NCBI GenBank assembly: GCA_026874595.1
Contig: CM049320.1
Coordinates: 31,838,214 to 31,902,213, forward strand
Reading direction: 5' to 3'
Length of the DNA stretch: 64,000 nt
Origin: Sipunculus nudus
Lineage: Eukaryota; Annelida; Sipuncula; Golfingiida; Sipunculidae
The position numbers and the translations under genes were made by a program. The notes beneath the pieces are model-generated. The model did no database searches. It had not been told where the DNA came from and was given only the letters and a program-made list of their open reading frames with translations. This document shows positions 45,040 through 58,113 of the stretch, in pieces (the stretch's first letter is position 1; each line of letters starts with the position of its first letter).

Positions 45040-46458
45040 AGGTGAGCTTATGCGATGGCGCAGCGTCGTCCGTCAGTCGTCGTCCGTACGTTATCCATGC
45101 TATCTCAAAATTCGTTGGAGCTGGCAACATCAAATATTATGCAAAAAAATCAGTCATCTAAACAGCTCTATCGGATTTTGTTTATTTATTTATTTTTTTG
45201 CTATATGCATATACTTAGCTTTTATAATAAAAAAGTCACAATCCTTTAAAAATATTCTTCTCTGCAATTGTCCAGCCAAATTGTTCATTTTTCAAAGAAA
45301 TAATCTCTGAAACCATCTCTCTCAAGTTTGTGTGAATGTTTCAAGTTCGATGAATATTGGCGGAGTTACAGGAAGCAGAACTTAGTCATTTGGCCAAAAA
45401 AATTATACTAAAATTACAATATCAGAAACGGCTCGAGCTTTCATCATCAAATTAATAAAGATGTTGGTACGTCACATGATTCATTTATGAAATTGAGGTA
45501 TTGGTGGTGCCACCTGCATCAACATTTTTTGTACGAGAGTCCTCGGTCATCAGTACATTAACCCATAATTTCTCAGGAATAGTAGGAACTAGCATTCCCA
45601 AATTTTATGCAAAACTCTGTCACATATTAAATGTTTTGTGATTGAGCTTTTTGTGGCTCCACCTGCATTAACTTAAATTTTTCAGGGTAAGGTTAAAAAA
45701 ACTATGAAAATCTTCTTCTCTGAAATCATTCAGCAAATTTGTTTAATGTTTAACAGAACTGATTCCAGAAATGAGTTCCCTCAAGGTTATTTAATTGGTT
45801 TGGTTTTGATGAATTCTGGCCAAGTTTCAGGAATTTGAACTTAGTCATTTGGCCAAGTAAGCGTACTAACATAACAATATCAGAAACTATAGGCGCTAGC
45901 ATCACCAGGTTTGGTGTAAATGTTGGTCACATGACTCATATGTGAAACTGCAGTTTTTTGTGGCTTCACCTACATAGACCCTCATGATTTTAGCCTGTTT
46001 CAACTTAAAATTGTTTAATGATGAAAGTGTCAAGCTGCGTCGTTTAATTTTTCACTAGAATTATCCTAGGGTAGGGTTCTTTCAAGTATATAAGAATGGA
46101 TTGTGTTCATTGATTTTTGGTAGAGTCACAGATAGTTGAAGTATGGTATGCAGTGTGCTAGAGCTACCCCTAGGCTGCCCAGCGTGTCATGTAATCGCTT
46201 CGTTGTGCATGGCCAGCTCCCTCTGTCTATTTGATCTGGGTCAGGCTGTCTGCAGTTACTACCACATAGAGCCTTCCCCCCCCCCACCTAATTTTTTTTG
46301 ACAGACCTGTACAATAAACAAGATGAATCATATTTTTTACAGCATTTTTTTTCAGATGAAAAATTATTCTTTATTATTATACTTTGAGTGATGTCCATTA
46401 TTCTATGATTTACAGGGTATCATTTTCGCAGAGCCTTTTCCTCTTAGCCCATCAAATG

Positions 46459-46521
<63 letters not shown>

Positions 46522-46590
46522 ACCCAAAAGAAATGTTTATTTTGCATTTACTAGCATTTTTCAAAAATTCAGCTCAGTGATGTGACCCAT
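45040..46590. repeat. GTCCGTC-headed interspersed repeat (E2 copy)
   Basis: Same head (GGTGAGCTTATGCGATGG), duplicated inner units and terminal GATGTGACCCATGGG as at 10800-12330, with small indels. No coding content. The TA tract near its end spans 46461-46517. Confidence 0.5.
46461..46517. repeat. (TA)n microsatellite
   Basis: About 28 units, against about 20 in the E1 copy. Confidence 0.9.
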
Positions 46591-48060
46591 GGGTCTCTTA
46601 TTTTAGAAATGCGAAAACTAAAAAGTACTGAATTAACTACGATGATTGATAATCTTTATTTCCCCTAAAGTTTGAAGAGTACAATAAAATACAATACATT
46701 TCTTGATATGACAAGGGACGTGATCAATTATAATTAAATCAGTGAAATTTTTTTAACGTGAAACATACAAGATTGCAAAAATAATGTGATGAGATTCCGA
46801 TAAATGTAATGTAATAGCACAAGAGAGGCGTAATGGTTAAATATACAGAATAGAAAGTTCGTATGTCTAGTCTGGACAATCTGTAAAAGCTTTACCGAGA
46901 AAAGTAGCAACAATGTCGAAATCATCCAGAATACTAAGTGCAGCGCCAACTGTGAAGGGAAGTTTATCTACTATGAAGTTCCAGATGGAGGTTCTGCTTT
47001 CGCTAGTATTTGATCATGACAAAGATGCAAGGAATTAATGCAAATTTCAGCGACATTTTAAAAACTGGATTGAGAATCGTCAAGAAGTGAAAGAAATTGT
47101 GATAATGAGGTATATATGATTATAAAATTATAAGCTCACAACATGTTAACGTGTGATGTTGATAGGTAACCCGGTGTTCGGACTTTGGTCCGTCCTTTAC
47201 CTCTGGTGATACGAGGCCTATAAAGTATTTAAATACTGAATGCACACACCAAAACATGTTTCCATGCTTTTTCTTTTACTTTTCATTTTATATATGTACA
47301 CACATCTGTATATATATATATATATATACATCTAAATATATACATATTCCATATGTACGGGTCCCCTCATGCGGATGACCAATTTATCTTGGTAAACATA
47401 TGCACTAATAAACATTTCTAACAATTTAAATTTAAACAATTTCTAAAAGTTTTACTGTATTATTTTAATCCAATTTTCAGTTTAATCATTTATTCAAGCA
47501 AGGCAAGGCGTAAGGCGGGTATCTCACCATGCAGCCAGGCTTGGATGGAGCCTTCCACACGTTACAATGAGTTGGCTCCCTGGCCGTATCTCGATGAAAA
47601 CTTGTTGTTGAATCTTTTATTTAGCCTAAAAGCACTGTCAGCTCTTTCATCTATCCAAAGACAAGGTCAAATATCAGCAATCTACATACCGCAGGCTGCA
47701 TCCGCATGCGGGCCCAAGCAGAATTTGAACCCTGTTAGATCCGCATGCGGGACCCACGCGGGGGCCCCTATGAATGGAAAGGCGCCCTTATTATTTCATT
47801 TCAGTCAAAAAGATCACATAAACAAAAAAAAACTTATATGAAAGGATTGGCAGTCTGGTATATTGTAAATAGGGGACAGCCCTGAAGCACTCTAAAAACC
47901 TGATAAAAAACGTCCGAAAATAGGTAGGGATTATTCATGTTATTCTATTAATATCCGAGATGACATCTAAGTAACCCCTATTTAATGATATTATTTGGTC
48001 ATTGGCTTATTGTTTCGGTGTCCGAAGGGAACCTTCGTTTCAACGATCTTTTTAAGAAAC

Positions 48061-48077
48061 GGGGGGGGGGGGGGGGG
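48061..48077. repeat. G17 homopolymer
   Basis: Lies in the E2-only segment 47955-48145, after AAGAAAC. Potential G-quadruplex or slippage site. Confidence 0.8.
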
Positions 48078-48200
48078 AGAGAAGCAGTTACTATTATTCA
48101 CACACCTAAATAGCATACCCATGCTTTTAAGAATTATCTTTAAGAAACAATGAGTAAAAATAAATATATTCTCTTTTCCTGTTTTTTAGAACCCTTGTTA

Positions 48201-48210
<10 letters not shown>

Positions 48211-48254
<44 letters not shown>
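48211..48254. repeat. (TA)n microsatellite
   Basis: Follows ACACACACAC; shorter than its E1 partner at 16146-16203. Confidence 0.9.
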
Positions 48255-50000
48255 CATTTTCAATTAAATACTACAACTGACATATGAATATAGATCTATG
48301 AGTTAAACATTAAATATATGATATAGAAACATACATGATTTTGCTATGTCCTTCTATGTGAATGTATTTTTATCTTTAATATATGTCTATCTGTATGTTT
48401 TGTATTTGTATATAAATTGGTTAATTTACAGAAACAATTGACACCTATCATGAATTCGTTGCAGGAAATAAAATTGAGTTTCTGTTTTGTTTTTTTTTAA
48501 TATCTAGGATAACTTGACAGGCTTAAACAATTTTTGTATTGTAAATTACTGTAACAGTGAAAATAGAAAAAAAAATTAAATTATTTCTCAAAAAGTACAT
48601 GACAAATATCCTTGAAAATTATATCTAAATATTTTATAACATGAATATCCGTCCGGGGAAATATATCTGAACTTTTTTTTATTTTAAAAAAATTAATTTA
48701 CGAAGTTTTTATCTAAGAATTCCATTTTCGAAAAATATTTTTATTCTTATGGTTAAGAAGAACACTAAATCGATTATTACGGTAATTTATAACACAAAAA
48801 AGTCATGTTTTCCTGGTCAAGTAAGTCGCGCCATTTCCCTTTCTATTTGTCAGTTCCTGGTTTATTTTTCTTTAGTGGATAAATTTAACTAAATAAATAT
48901 GTCATAATTAAATAAATGTGCATTTGATTATGCCAAGCTGGCACCTGTCCTGCACAATTTGAAATAGTGGAAATATCATCTTCTTGCTATTATATCTAAC
49001 GACTCGGGACACAGCTTGGCCCCAGGGTTGGCGCAAAGCAAAGAATTGTAATAAGACCAATGAGATGGTTGTATCGATTTTGCACCCAACTGCAAAAAAG
49101 TCCAGAATCAAGCATAAAAACCGCAAAATTGTCAACAAGCTCTATACAAGTATAATACATACACACGTGCACCCCGAAGAGGGGTGTATATAAGTTAACA
49201 TAATTGTAGGTACATACTGGATGAGGGCACCAATCGGATGACTGTCATACGGAAATGTCTAACACTTCAAAGGCAAAACCGTTTTATCAAGCAATGTCCC
49301 CAACATGCAAGGCTTTTACGTGAAACTAGAAAAATTAACACAGGTAGTTCTCAGTTTTATTATTCTTTATGTATTTTGTGACAGATCTAATAGAGTCATT
49401 AAGAATAAACGGAGACACCAAACGACACCCACGTTGAGTTTGCTAGATAAGAACGATCTCAGGGACATACAGGGCCCAAATACGAACCGTATATAAGGAA
49501 ATAACTTGTAATGATTTGCATGTTTTATAAAATTAGATATGATTTAAAGTCAATAAGGGGAAACAAATAATAGTGAATACATAGTTTGTGATAAATGTAT
49601 TTAAAGGAATGTTGTGAGAAATACTATGAAGAAATATAGTGCTACAGCGTTATCAAAGGTATGCACGAAGCACATAAACATTTAACTAACAATATCCTTT
49701 GAATGCCAGTATTATGATGTTATCCGCCGCAAAAGGCACATTAGGATAATAAATACGTTATGCTTGTTTTATAATCACAAATATTCCTATCCAAACCATG
49801 GTGTAACTTTGATATCAGTTTGAAAATATATAAAAAAAACATCATGCAGTAGTTATTGACTAACAACTTAAAACTAGTGTTGCTGTTCCTCTGGAGAGAA
49901 AAAAATATGCCCCTGTTCAAAGAAAGTGTAAATATGTGACAGGGACTTGACAAAAATGTCTCACTGACAGTTTATATCCACTCAGATACAGCAGGGAATT

Positions 50001-50291
50001 GATGCAAAACAGGCAAGCCAATTGTCCCGGCAGAAATGGTTCAAGAAAGAAAAGTGCGTTAAAGAAAGGTTACCCCACAATCTGCTGAAGTGTTCGAACC
50101 TTATGGACCCAACCATGCACAAGTTCATTTATAAAGATATGTTCTACAAAAAGCAACGCAACAGCCAGAACTTATACCTCCGTTTGCCCCTGGTCATCAA
50201 CCAGAACATGCAGACAACAACAACAAATCAAGAAGACCCTGCAAATGAAATAGAATTTACCGCTGATCCAAAAGGAGAATATTTTATATGA
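50001..50291 (+). CDS. Unrecognised coding-like segment, right copy (possible exon)
   Basis: Open from ACTCAG at about 49985 to a stop at 50289-50291. It reads QKWFKKEKCVKERLP, LLKCSNLMDPTMHKFI and KQRNSQNLYLRLPL, the same frame as 17917-18180. It then continues TTTTNQEDPANEIEF because a left-only segment is absent. Most differences from the left copy keep the frame open, but the sample is small. No family recognised; start and splice structure unknown. Confidence 0.3.
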   Translation, partial: DAKQASQLSRQKWFKKEKCVKERLPHNLLKCSNLMDPTMHKFIYKDMFYKKQRNSQNLYLRLPLVINQNMQTTTTNQEDPANEIEFTADPKGEYFI

Positions 50292-52739
50292 ATGTGAAGC
50301 ATGTGCAGGGTGTATTATGTGCATTATGAAATTTAAAGGTACGGTTTTCATAAAATATGATTCTGTTCTTCGGTGTATTATACTTCTATCTTGTAATCTT
50401 GTAAGGCCAAGAAAAAGGTGTGGTTCTCAGCCACCGCCGACGTCAATTTTAACCCCCACCCATGCATAAAAATTTGATTTTAATTTTCTTCTTTCAAGAA
50501 GATAATCAAAACAATTTTCATAACATTTCCTATGTTATGTAGTGCTTTTACCTACTTAGCAAAACAACTATGTTATGTTCATGCTTTTTTGCCTGATCAT
50601 ATGACATTTCTATCGAAACATACAAAAAAGTTAATAAAAAAATCGCCCGCCCACACTGGTTTTTGAAAAAAAATAGTGCATGAGAATCTTGTCTTTTTTG
50701 GCCTAATGTTAAAAACAGTGTGTATCTTACTCAGCTTATGAGGTTTATGTGTAAAGTTTAGCTAATTATAACCAGCAAACAAAATGGTAATTTAAAGCAA
50801 TGGCCATCAAAACCAATAGAGACCTCATTAAAGCTATTGTTTATAGGAGGTATAATCCTTTATAACCCAAGATTACGCTTGCCATCCATATATATTTAAA
50901 TTTGGCAACTGATTTACTTCATAGATATGCCATATGTTATTTTGTATCATATATATTCTTTATCAATGTAAACTGACCAGTTCTATTCATGAATTATGCA
51001 AATTTTGTATTGTAGCAGTTTTTCGATTCGCCTTGTTAATGCATATTAAACAAAACTATTACTTATCATGTCGTATGGGTAGTATTGTTATATTGTTACT
51101 ATCACAATGCAGTATCTGTAATTCTTTTGTTATCATTATTAATAACTGCATAACCTACAAATACCATTCAACTTTCGTGTTCACATCACAATTCACTTGT
51201 AGTTGTTACCGATGATGAAGGACACATATCAGGCCTTTTGATCGATTCCACTTTTTCAGGTGCTCGGACTGTGGCTTGTATTCAATAGTCATCAACCGGC
51301 CTCTCAGGACTGGAGAAATTAAGCCTACCCAACCTCTAAAAGGAATCCTTTCGAGTCTCATATTAAAATATAATAGAAAAATTATGTTCTAATATGAGAC
51401 GGTAGGTAGTGTTTATGCTTGCGACAAAGTTTTATACTTATTTCTCTTGTATTTTTGGGATGAAAATATCGAAATGAAACATCTCATTTTTTTCGTGCTA
51501 CGAGGAAATCAGCAGACGCAGAAAATGTATTCTTTATTAAAGTTATATTCCTGAATTGAACCGGAGGGAGGCTTTTGAAAATGAATGTAAACATCTATTT
51601 TGAATTAAAATTGATTTCACATTTACCTAGCTCTATCTTTACTGCTTTCCCTCTTCCGACAATTAGTTCAAATGAGCTGTTTGAGTTTTAAATTATGGAA
51701 ATGAACAATGAAGTAAATTATACGATACACATCTCCAGTTTTTTTTAACTGGAGAATACTTGGAAATGGAATTTGACTCAGTTTACAAATAACTTGGACT
51801 AAAAGACTGTGGGATTTAACCCAAACCTTTGATTAATGGACTTTGACTCGGAATAGATTCTCAAATATCAACTCAAATAAGAACTGATTGCAGCCGATCA
51901 TCGCTTTATTCAGTGGATATGATCATATGAATTGTCATAAGTGAATATGTATTTGATGCAACCTACTCTCTTTGTTTCGATATTTTAATCACTTTTTAAG
52001 TAGGGGGCAACGAAGAAACGAACGGTTAAAGCTACTATGCTGGAAAATATATGACGCTAAGATTAGGTTTATTTTGGTCATTTTCATTCAGGACTCTCTG
52101 TGGCCCTGTTTTCAAAAACCTGAGGTTTTCAGCTTGGCTTAAAAGCTTTAAACAATTGTTCATAAAGCTTCTTTTTCAATTCTATTGAAGAGGCATGTTC
52201 TTTTCCAGAAATGAAACGGAGCATTTTTCTTAACAATCCTTTGTATACTTTCGTGATATTATGTCTGTTCTTGCTCAAAAGCACCAATGTGATCCAATGA
52301 ACTAATCTATTCTTTTTTATATACAAATATTGACAAAAGTATACCAAGATAAGAACATTTTAATAATACCCTATTGATAATTGAAAATCCCAAACATTAT
52401 TTTGAGTGTAAAAAGGCTGTGTTTTTTACAAACCTTTCAACAGTGATATGTGTGAATGGTTCAAGTAAAATATTGATTCACATAGAACAATTCTAATATA
52501 TATGGATATATATAATCGGTTTAATTGTACAACAGTACGGATTGTTTATTTTATTCATATTTTATTGCTACAGGATCCAGGAGACGAGGCGGGAATTTTG
52601 CCAAGTCATTTTCATAGGAGGGACAAGCTATGGTTCTCTACAGAAATTAGATGGCAAAAACTTTTTAGTTTTTCGTCAATTATTACTCTTTATTACAGCA
52701 CTGTTTCTCTACTTGTTTATACTTATATAAGATCAACTT

Positions 52740-52745
<6 letters not shown>

Positions 52746-52791
<46 letters not shown>
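52746..52791. repeat. (TA)n microsatellite
   Basis: Upstream of the secreted-protein gene; no TA tract of this size at the matching E1 point (about 22990). Confidence 0.9.
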
Positions 52792-52794
<3 letters not shown>

Positions 52795-53094
52795 GTATCG
52801 ATTACAGAATACAATCAAGAACTACAAGCGTTTCTATTCAAACAAAAGGATCAATGCAACCACTGAGCAAGGTAATGCACGTGATACTGTGTTCAAATTT
52901 ACAATTCCAACCGAGCCTTTTACACTACACAAACTATATTAATTAAATAATTATTTATTAAGTGCCTACAACATATGTATATATGCTGCACTCCATATAA
53001 GACTATTAGTTCTCTCTGTCTCATGCAATCCCATGTTGCAGTTAATATCCTGACGTCCATGCTCTGACGTCATGCCGCTGTTTCCGATAAAACC

Positions 53095-53240
53095 GTGTGA
53101 ATACGCACGGTGTTAACCTCCCATCAATCTACACCATCCTGCACCGATTCAAGGTATGCTGGACAGATCACGCTTGCCGCATGCCAGAAACGAGTGTGAG
53201 AAAAGTTTCTCAAGGTGCCCTTTTCATCGGTCCACTTTAT
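53095..53240 (+). pseudogene. Non-LTR ORF2 C-terminal fragment, right
   Basis: Reads GVNLPSIYTILHRFKVCW followed by TDHACRMPETSVRKV, as at 23260-23400. The LRWxGHVxRMP-like pattern is recognisable. It ends about 130 bp before the TATA box of the following gene. Confidence 0.45.
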
Positions 53241-53372
53241 ATCTTATCATTAATTTTTATCAGTGAGTCTATATGGGAAGTAGGTTGCTGTAAGCCCATC
53301 CCGATTAATAGGATATCTAAGTGGTCAAGGTAGCCGGAACTCATGGTGGGAAATATGTCACATGCTTGAATG

Positions 53373-53379
53373 TATATAA
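53373..53379 (+). promoter_or_regulatory. TATA box of the secreted cysteine-rich gene
   Basis: TATATAA, 72 bp upstream of the ATG at 53445, conserved with the left copy. A transcription start would be expected about 25-30 bp downstream, leaving a 5' UTR of about 40 bases. Confidence 0.45.
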
Positions 53380-53444
53380 TATCTGGCAAGGCAGGTGAGA
53401 ACGTGAGTGTTCCGTCAACACTGGATTCCGTTGGACCAATCAGT

Positions 53445-53805
53445 ATGAAATTATTAGTGTTGAGTGTGCTACTGTGTGCAGGTAAGAGTGTCTTTAATTT
53501 CATCACAATATACAAGGTAACAGTTTTACCATTGATATATGTTTCTTTATTAAGACAAGTGACTAGCCCATATTACATTTCACCATAAGCTTCCTAATTC
53601 ACTTAAATTACAACAAAGGAATAAAGATTACGCATCGCAAGATTAAAACATTCATTTTACGTTCACATGGCTTTGTTGATGTTAGGGCAAAAATAGGCAA
53701 ATAAAAATTAAGCAAAAAAAATATATATATAATAATCATCAATATTTATTCGTTTATCATGGTTTGTTAAGGATAACCAGTTTTGTTTACGGAATTAACC
53801 TAATT

Positions 53806-53857
<52 letters not shown>

Positions 53858-54332
53858 ATTTTGTACATTTTATTGATAAGAGTTAAATATAGTCTTAAGT
53901 ATATACAGGCATTTGCTCGTACATTACCTTTAATCAAAATGTATATTTTATTTTCCAATATATGTTAACATTAAAATATCAATTACGTTGAACATAATAA
54001 TTGGTTAATATAATTGTGTCTGCAGGTGCTCAGTCCATACATGGAATGAATATGAGTATATGATCTTAAAAATCTCCTATATTGCAGCTGTATATGGGCA
54101 GCAGTGCGGGCCAGACAATGGGAATGGCCCTGAAGGCACATGTTACGTAGCTGATGAACTCCTGCAGCCCTGCCAAGACATTTTTGATGCCGATGTTGCC
54201 GGAGATACATTTGATTGTGCGGGACCAAGCGCCGAATACGACCTCGTGTGCGCAAACTACTTCGGAGAGAATGCTACGTGGGCCGCATGCTGTGTGTCGG
54301 AGGAAACTGAGGGCTGTAGCCCTCAATTTTGA
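53445..54332 (+). CDS. Secreted eight-cysteine protein (two exons: 53445-53481, 54088-54332)
   Basis: Exon 1 encodes MKLLVLSVLLCA and ends CAG|GTAAGAG. Exon 2 begins after TATTGCAG. The phase-1 join gives a 93-residue product whose signal peptide likely ends after AVYG. The mature part is acidic, with cysteines spaced C-x11-C-x9-C-x14-C-x10-C-x12-CC-x7-C and one N-glycosylation site (NAT). Signal exon plus phase-1 intron is usual for small secreted defence, venom or matrix proteins of molluscs, but I recognise no family and infer no activity. AATAAA (54334) abuts the stop. The E1 copy has lost exon 2. Convergent with the DUF268 gene. Confidence 0.7.
53806..53854. repeat. (TA)n in the intron of the secreted-protein gene
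   Basis: Lies between exon 1 and exon 2. In E1 the same place (24000-24060) is TA-rich and is the proximal inversion breakpoint region. Confidence 0.9.
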
Positions 54333-54619
54333 AAATAAAAACACTTGGGAAAACCTCTCGAGTAATCCTTACTAAATATTTTCTTCTTGTATATTCATTT
54401 TAATTTTCAGTTTATGTTTTCATAACCGAGAGCGGCTTTGTCAAATCCGATAATATTACCTAATAAATCCTGAAAATATATCGTTACAGTACTTTTAACG
54501 ATTCAAATGTACGATGAAGAAGCCGACATATGGCAGCATCAACAACTTTATTGGTATTCATGCTCTGAAATTATTCCTACAACATAATACTAGATTATAA
54601 ATTAAAAGATAGTTATACA

Positions 54620-54825
54620 TTAAAACTTCGAGCTGCAGACACCCCTCTTGGGCGGACACCCTGCCTAACGGACACTTTTTGGGCCGACCCGAGCGTTTTT
54701 ACTACTTTAAGAACCCCTCTTTGGCGGACACCCCACTAATCAGGACACTTTTTGTCCACCAGCTGGCTAAAATCCCCCCGGCTAATGGACACCCAAGCGG
54801 CCGCCCGATCGAACTCGGCAGAATT
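54620..54825. repeat. GGACACCCC box cluster, pogo-like terminal sequence (right, inverted)
   Basis: Begins TACATTAAAACTTCGAG and carries repeated GCGGACACCC/ACGGACACTT words. It is the reverse complement of 26470-26690, confirming the inversion. The TA before CATTAAAAC would suit a TA target of Tc1/mariner-pogo elements. Confidence 0.4.
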
Positions 54826-55604
54826 ACTTTGAAATTGCAAATATGGTCTGCTTCCGGTACGCCTTATATCATTTATATGTTTTTATGATTTAGGCACATT
54901 GCCTGGATTAAAAGACCGGAGCTAGTTTTGTTCAATTTACCTTTTTTCAGCTGGAATATTTATTTATGTATCCTTTAATCAAGACCAGTATCCACAAAAT
55001 TACGGAATTCACAGAGTTTCTATTGCCTACGGTGCCGAACTTTCAGTGAAGCCACATATTCATTCTGAATTCGGGCAACATTATTCTATCATTGGCCCAG
55101 GAGCGAGAAAATTGACATATCTGTTACACACCCGGACGATAACAGTCACGGGTCATGACCTCTCGACTGGTCAGGGGGCTCAGCGATATCAACCATTCCC
55201 GATCCTGTGATATTTGCATCAAGGAAATTAGTCCCAACTACCAATCATAAGGCGTATATGATATCATGCATGTATTTATCATATTTGCTTTACGCACCCG
55301 AAAGATATTCAACAAAAAGAGATATCAGTAATGAATTTATTCCATAAGCGATTCTTTTAATATCACGGAAAGGGTGAGTAAATGAGAAATTTTACCTACC
55401 CAGTGCAGAAATGTATACGTCGAGACGAGAAAGTCCTGTCGATGTCAATCAATGTTAGAATATTATTTTCTCGATCGTAACGACGATAATATTCCAGCTA
55501 TATTAAAAGCCTCATTAAAAATAATAAAACACAACAACCGATAGCAATAAATGTTATTCACCTGTTACATATATGTAAGGTCAAATACAAAATGAAAAAT
55601 GCCG

Positions 55605-58110
55605 GCTTTCATGGTTGATTAAGTCCAATACTAGGGTCTCCGACATGTGGCCTCAACCGGTTCTCCCGAAATCCCTCTTGGGCGGACACCCCGCTATAAC
55701 GGACAGATCGTCCTGTCCCGTGACTTTCCGCCCAAGAGGGGTTTCACTGTTGTTACCTTACACTTAACGCATGTTATATACAGTAATTATAAGACCTTTT
55801 TACATGACAGGTATGTTAAAAAAACAGGGAATTTAATGTTCCTCCCTGAATAATACGGTATCTGCCAATATTTTATATGAAACCCCTTAAGTTTGTTTTC
55901 TCCTGCACACAAGTGGTAATAAACGCGCACTGGCGCGAAACATCAACGTAGCACGCTCGCCGTCTGGTGGGCGTAATTACTAAATCCAAAATGTTATCTA
56001 CTTTTCCAATCAGTCTTTCACCACCTTGTACCTAAAACATCCAAGGTTCTTAACCTTGTGTAGGAGTTGTCGCATATGTGCAAGATCCGACCTCCAGTCT
56101 TTTCATGGTGAACAGACATTTTTGGGCAAACAGAGTAAAGTGGTGTAATACAGGTGATGAGAGATGAACCTGAATCCGAATGAATTATTTTGATTTCTGG
56201 CTTACCCTATCATGACGTATACATCAATAAACTGTCAATTAAAGTTCTTATAACGTTCCTGTGATTGGTGCATTAGCGGGTTAAACAAATAGACCAGGGT
56301 AGCTGTGGGGGTAAAGGCGTACGAGGGGCAACTGCATCTTCACCAAACTTTTGACACGTCTGTTTGCCGCTAAATGTCCTTGTTGTTACGCACGATTGCC
56401 ACTGTCTTGCCTCACACATGTTAAAATGCGTGGATATAAAGGAGAGGAACGCCCCGTACACTGTGGGATCGGAACATTTTGTCTTATTTTTAAAGATTTC
56501 AGAACTTATCTTTACTAAATACAGACTCCTTGTTCTCCATAAGGTAAATGTGTTCTTAGTTACATCAAACCGGGATCTTAAGTTTTGTCTTGCCATTTTG
56601 TTTGTTATTATTATTAATAAGTGTTGTGAGACAGTAAAATTCAATTTCCTGTACTGTCCTTGCTTGAGGACATAAGAACACCTCGATAGGCATCCGAAAT
56701 TACAGGCCGGTGTAACAATAGGGTAAATAAATTCTGTAGCAGGGCAGGATAACAACACGGAAAATGTAAGACATTAAAGCCATTTCTTTATATACTAACA
56801 GTGTCTTATATTTTGTATACAAGAAGAGGGTAGGAGGTATCATGATAATATGTATGGTTTGATAACTGTCATGTACTTATGCTCGTGAAATAATCACACA
56901 ATGTTTATGGTATATCGGGGTAGCAGCAGCTGTTAAAACACACTACATAATAAAAAAATCCGGTGTTATGGCTAAGTGAACATTCATTTTTATAATAGCA
57001 GGAAACTCGGCTGATGTCAAACGTACATATAGAAAATGTCCTTAACCTTAGATACAGAAAATAATTCATATTTATATTAGTAATAATTCAGATTTCATTA
57101 CACCTTAGGGAAATTATTTAGCCACGTTACGTTCATTGTCACTTAATGTAACTGACAAGCTGAAAATTACTGTAATCAACGGTAATCTCAGGGGTCAAGA
57201 ATCCCAACCCCGTTGTAATACATCAAAGGGTGCATCAACCCCGAGAAATGCAAACCAGCCGGCTCAACTGTTTGTCATCATTGGTGTACCATGGTATTAA
57301 AGAAATATGGCATCTGTTTATTATAGTATCGGTGTATTATGGTATCGGTGTTTTATGGTATCTTTATTGGATCCATGGGTATTGATAATTACTTGTATTA
57401 CTTTGGTATCAGGAATGCCTCCTACAGTTTACAAAAACTGGATTATAGTGTCCTATAGGATTTATATCATGGTTCATATTTCTTGAATCGTTTATATATG
57501 ACCTAATTGTGTCTATGTTTTTTTTTATTCCGGGTAATTTATCTGTGGATTTAGTTGTTGCGTGCATCATATTAAGAATCCCTTGCGTTCTAGAATGATC
57601 AATAATTATCATGAATAGCTAATCCTTCTCTCGGTGCAACTTGTCATTGCATCTTCTCAATGAAAATTACTTGGATAGGCCTAAGTTAATACGATTGGTA
57701 CAATTTACCTAATTGAAAATAACACAAAACCAATATCTTATCAATCGTAATATATCTTTACTGAAAGTAGGTTATAAGTATGTACAAACATAACTTGGGA
57801 TAGTTCTAAAGACATTAACTTCATATAAAAATATGTGTAATAACTGTCCCTGGCACCTACTGCAGATGCGATCACAATAGTTCTTGTCCGCTATTACCTG
57901 AACCTGCAAGACTAAATGGGGCACATTCATTATTTACTTTCTGGAGTCCAGGAAACCATTATTTCTACTTTAGGCGCAAATATTTAAAAGGAATTTCCCG
58001 TATAAATCCGAGGAATATGAAAAAAAAGTAAATTTTTAAAGATCGTAATATACATTGAATATCGTCGATAACTCACGATGTATAATTTGATCGTAAAGTT
58101 ACTCAAATTT
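55605..58110. other. Right-only 2.5-kb segment between DUF268 stop and downstream homology
   Basis: E1 homology stops within a few bases after the DUF268 stop codon and resumes at about 55600, so 2.5 kb here have no left counterpart. It contains the palindromic pogo-like piece at 55664-55752. The largest open frame (161 codons, minus, 56758-56273) has no recognisable domain and unremarkable composition. Nothing else identified. Insertion here or deletion in E1 cannot be told apart. Confidence 0.5.
55664..55752. mobile_element. Palindromic pogo-like miniature element
   Basis: CCCTCTTGGGCGGA at the left and TCCGCCCAAGAGGGG at the right are inverted repeats around about 45 bp with a second CCCCGCTATAACGGACA box. 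The right end continues to TTTCACTG, matching CAGTGAAACCCC-type pogo/Tigger termini (recollection). It could fold into a hairpin of about 90 nt. Confidence 0.45.
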
Positions 58111-58113
58111 TTA

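Noticed and set aside
52129-52347. Minus frame ending KMLRFISGKEHASSIELKKKL, partly matched at 22518-22742
   Set aside because: Looks like a transposon-derived tail, but too short and interrupted in the left copy to assign to any family.
54014-54060. Alternative acceptor GTGTCTGCAG before exon 2 of the secreted-protein gene
   Set aside because: Using it in phase 1 gives GAQSIHGMNMSI then a stop, so the TATTGCAG acceptor at 54087 is the one that yields the full cysteine-rich frame.
56273-56758. 161-codon minus-strand ORF
   Set aside because: Longest frame in the right-only segment, but no recognisable motif and no second copy. Length alone is not evidence at this AT content.
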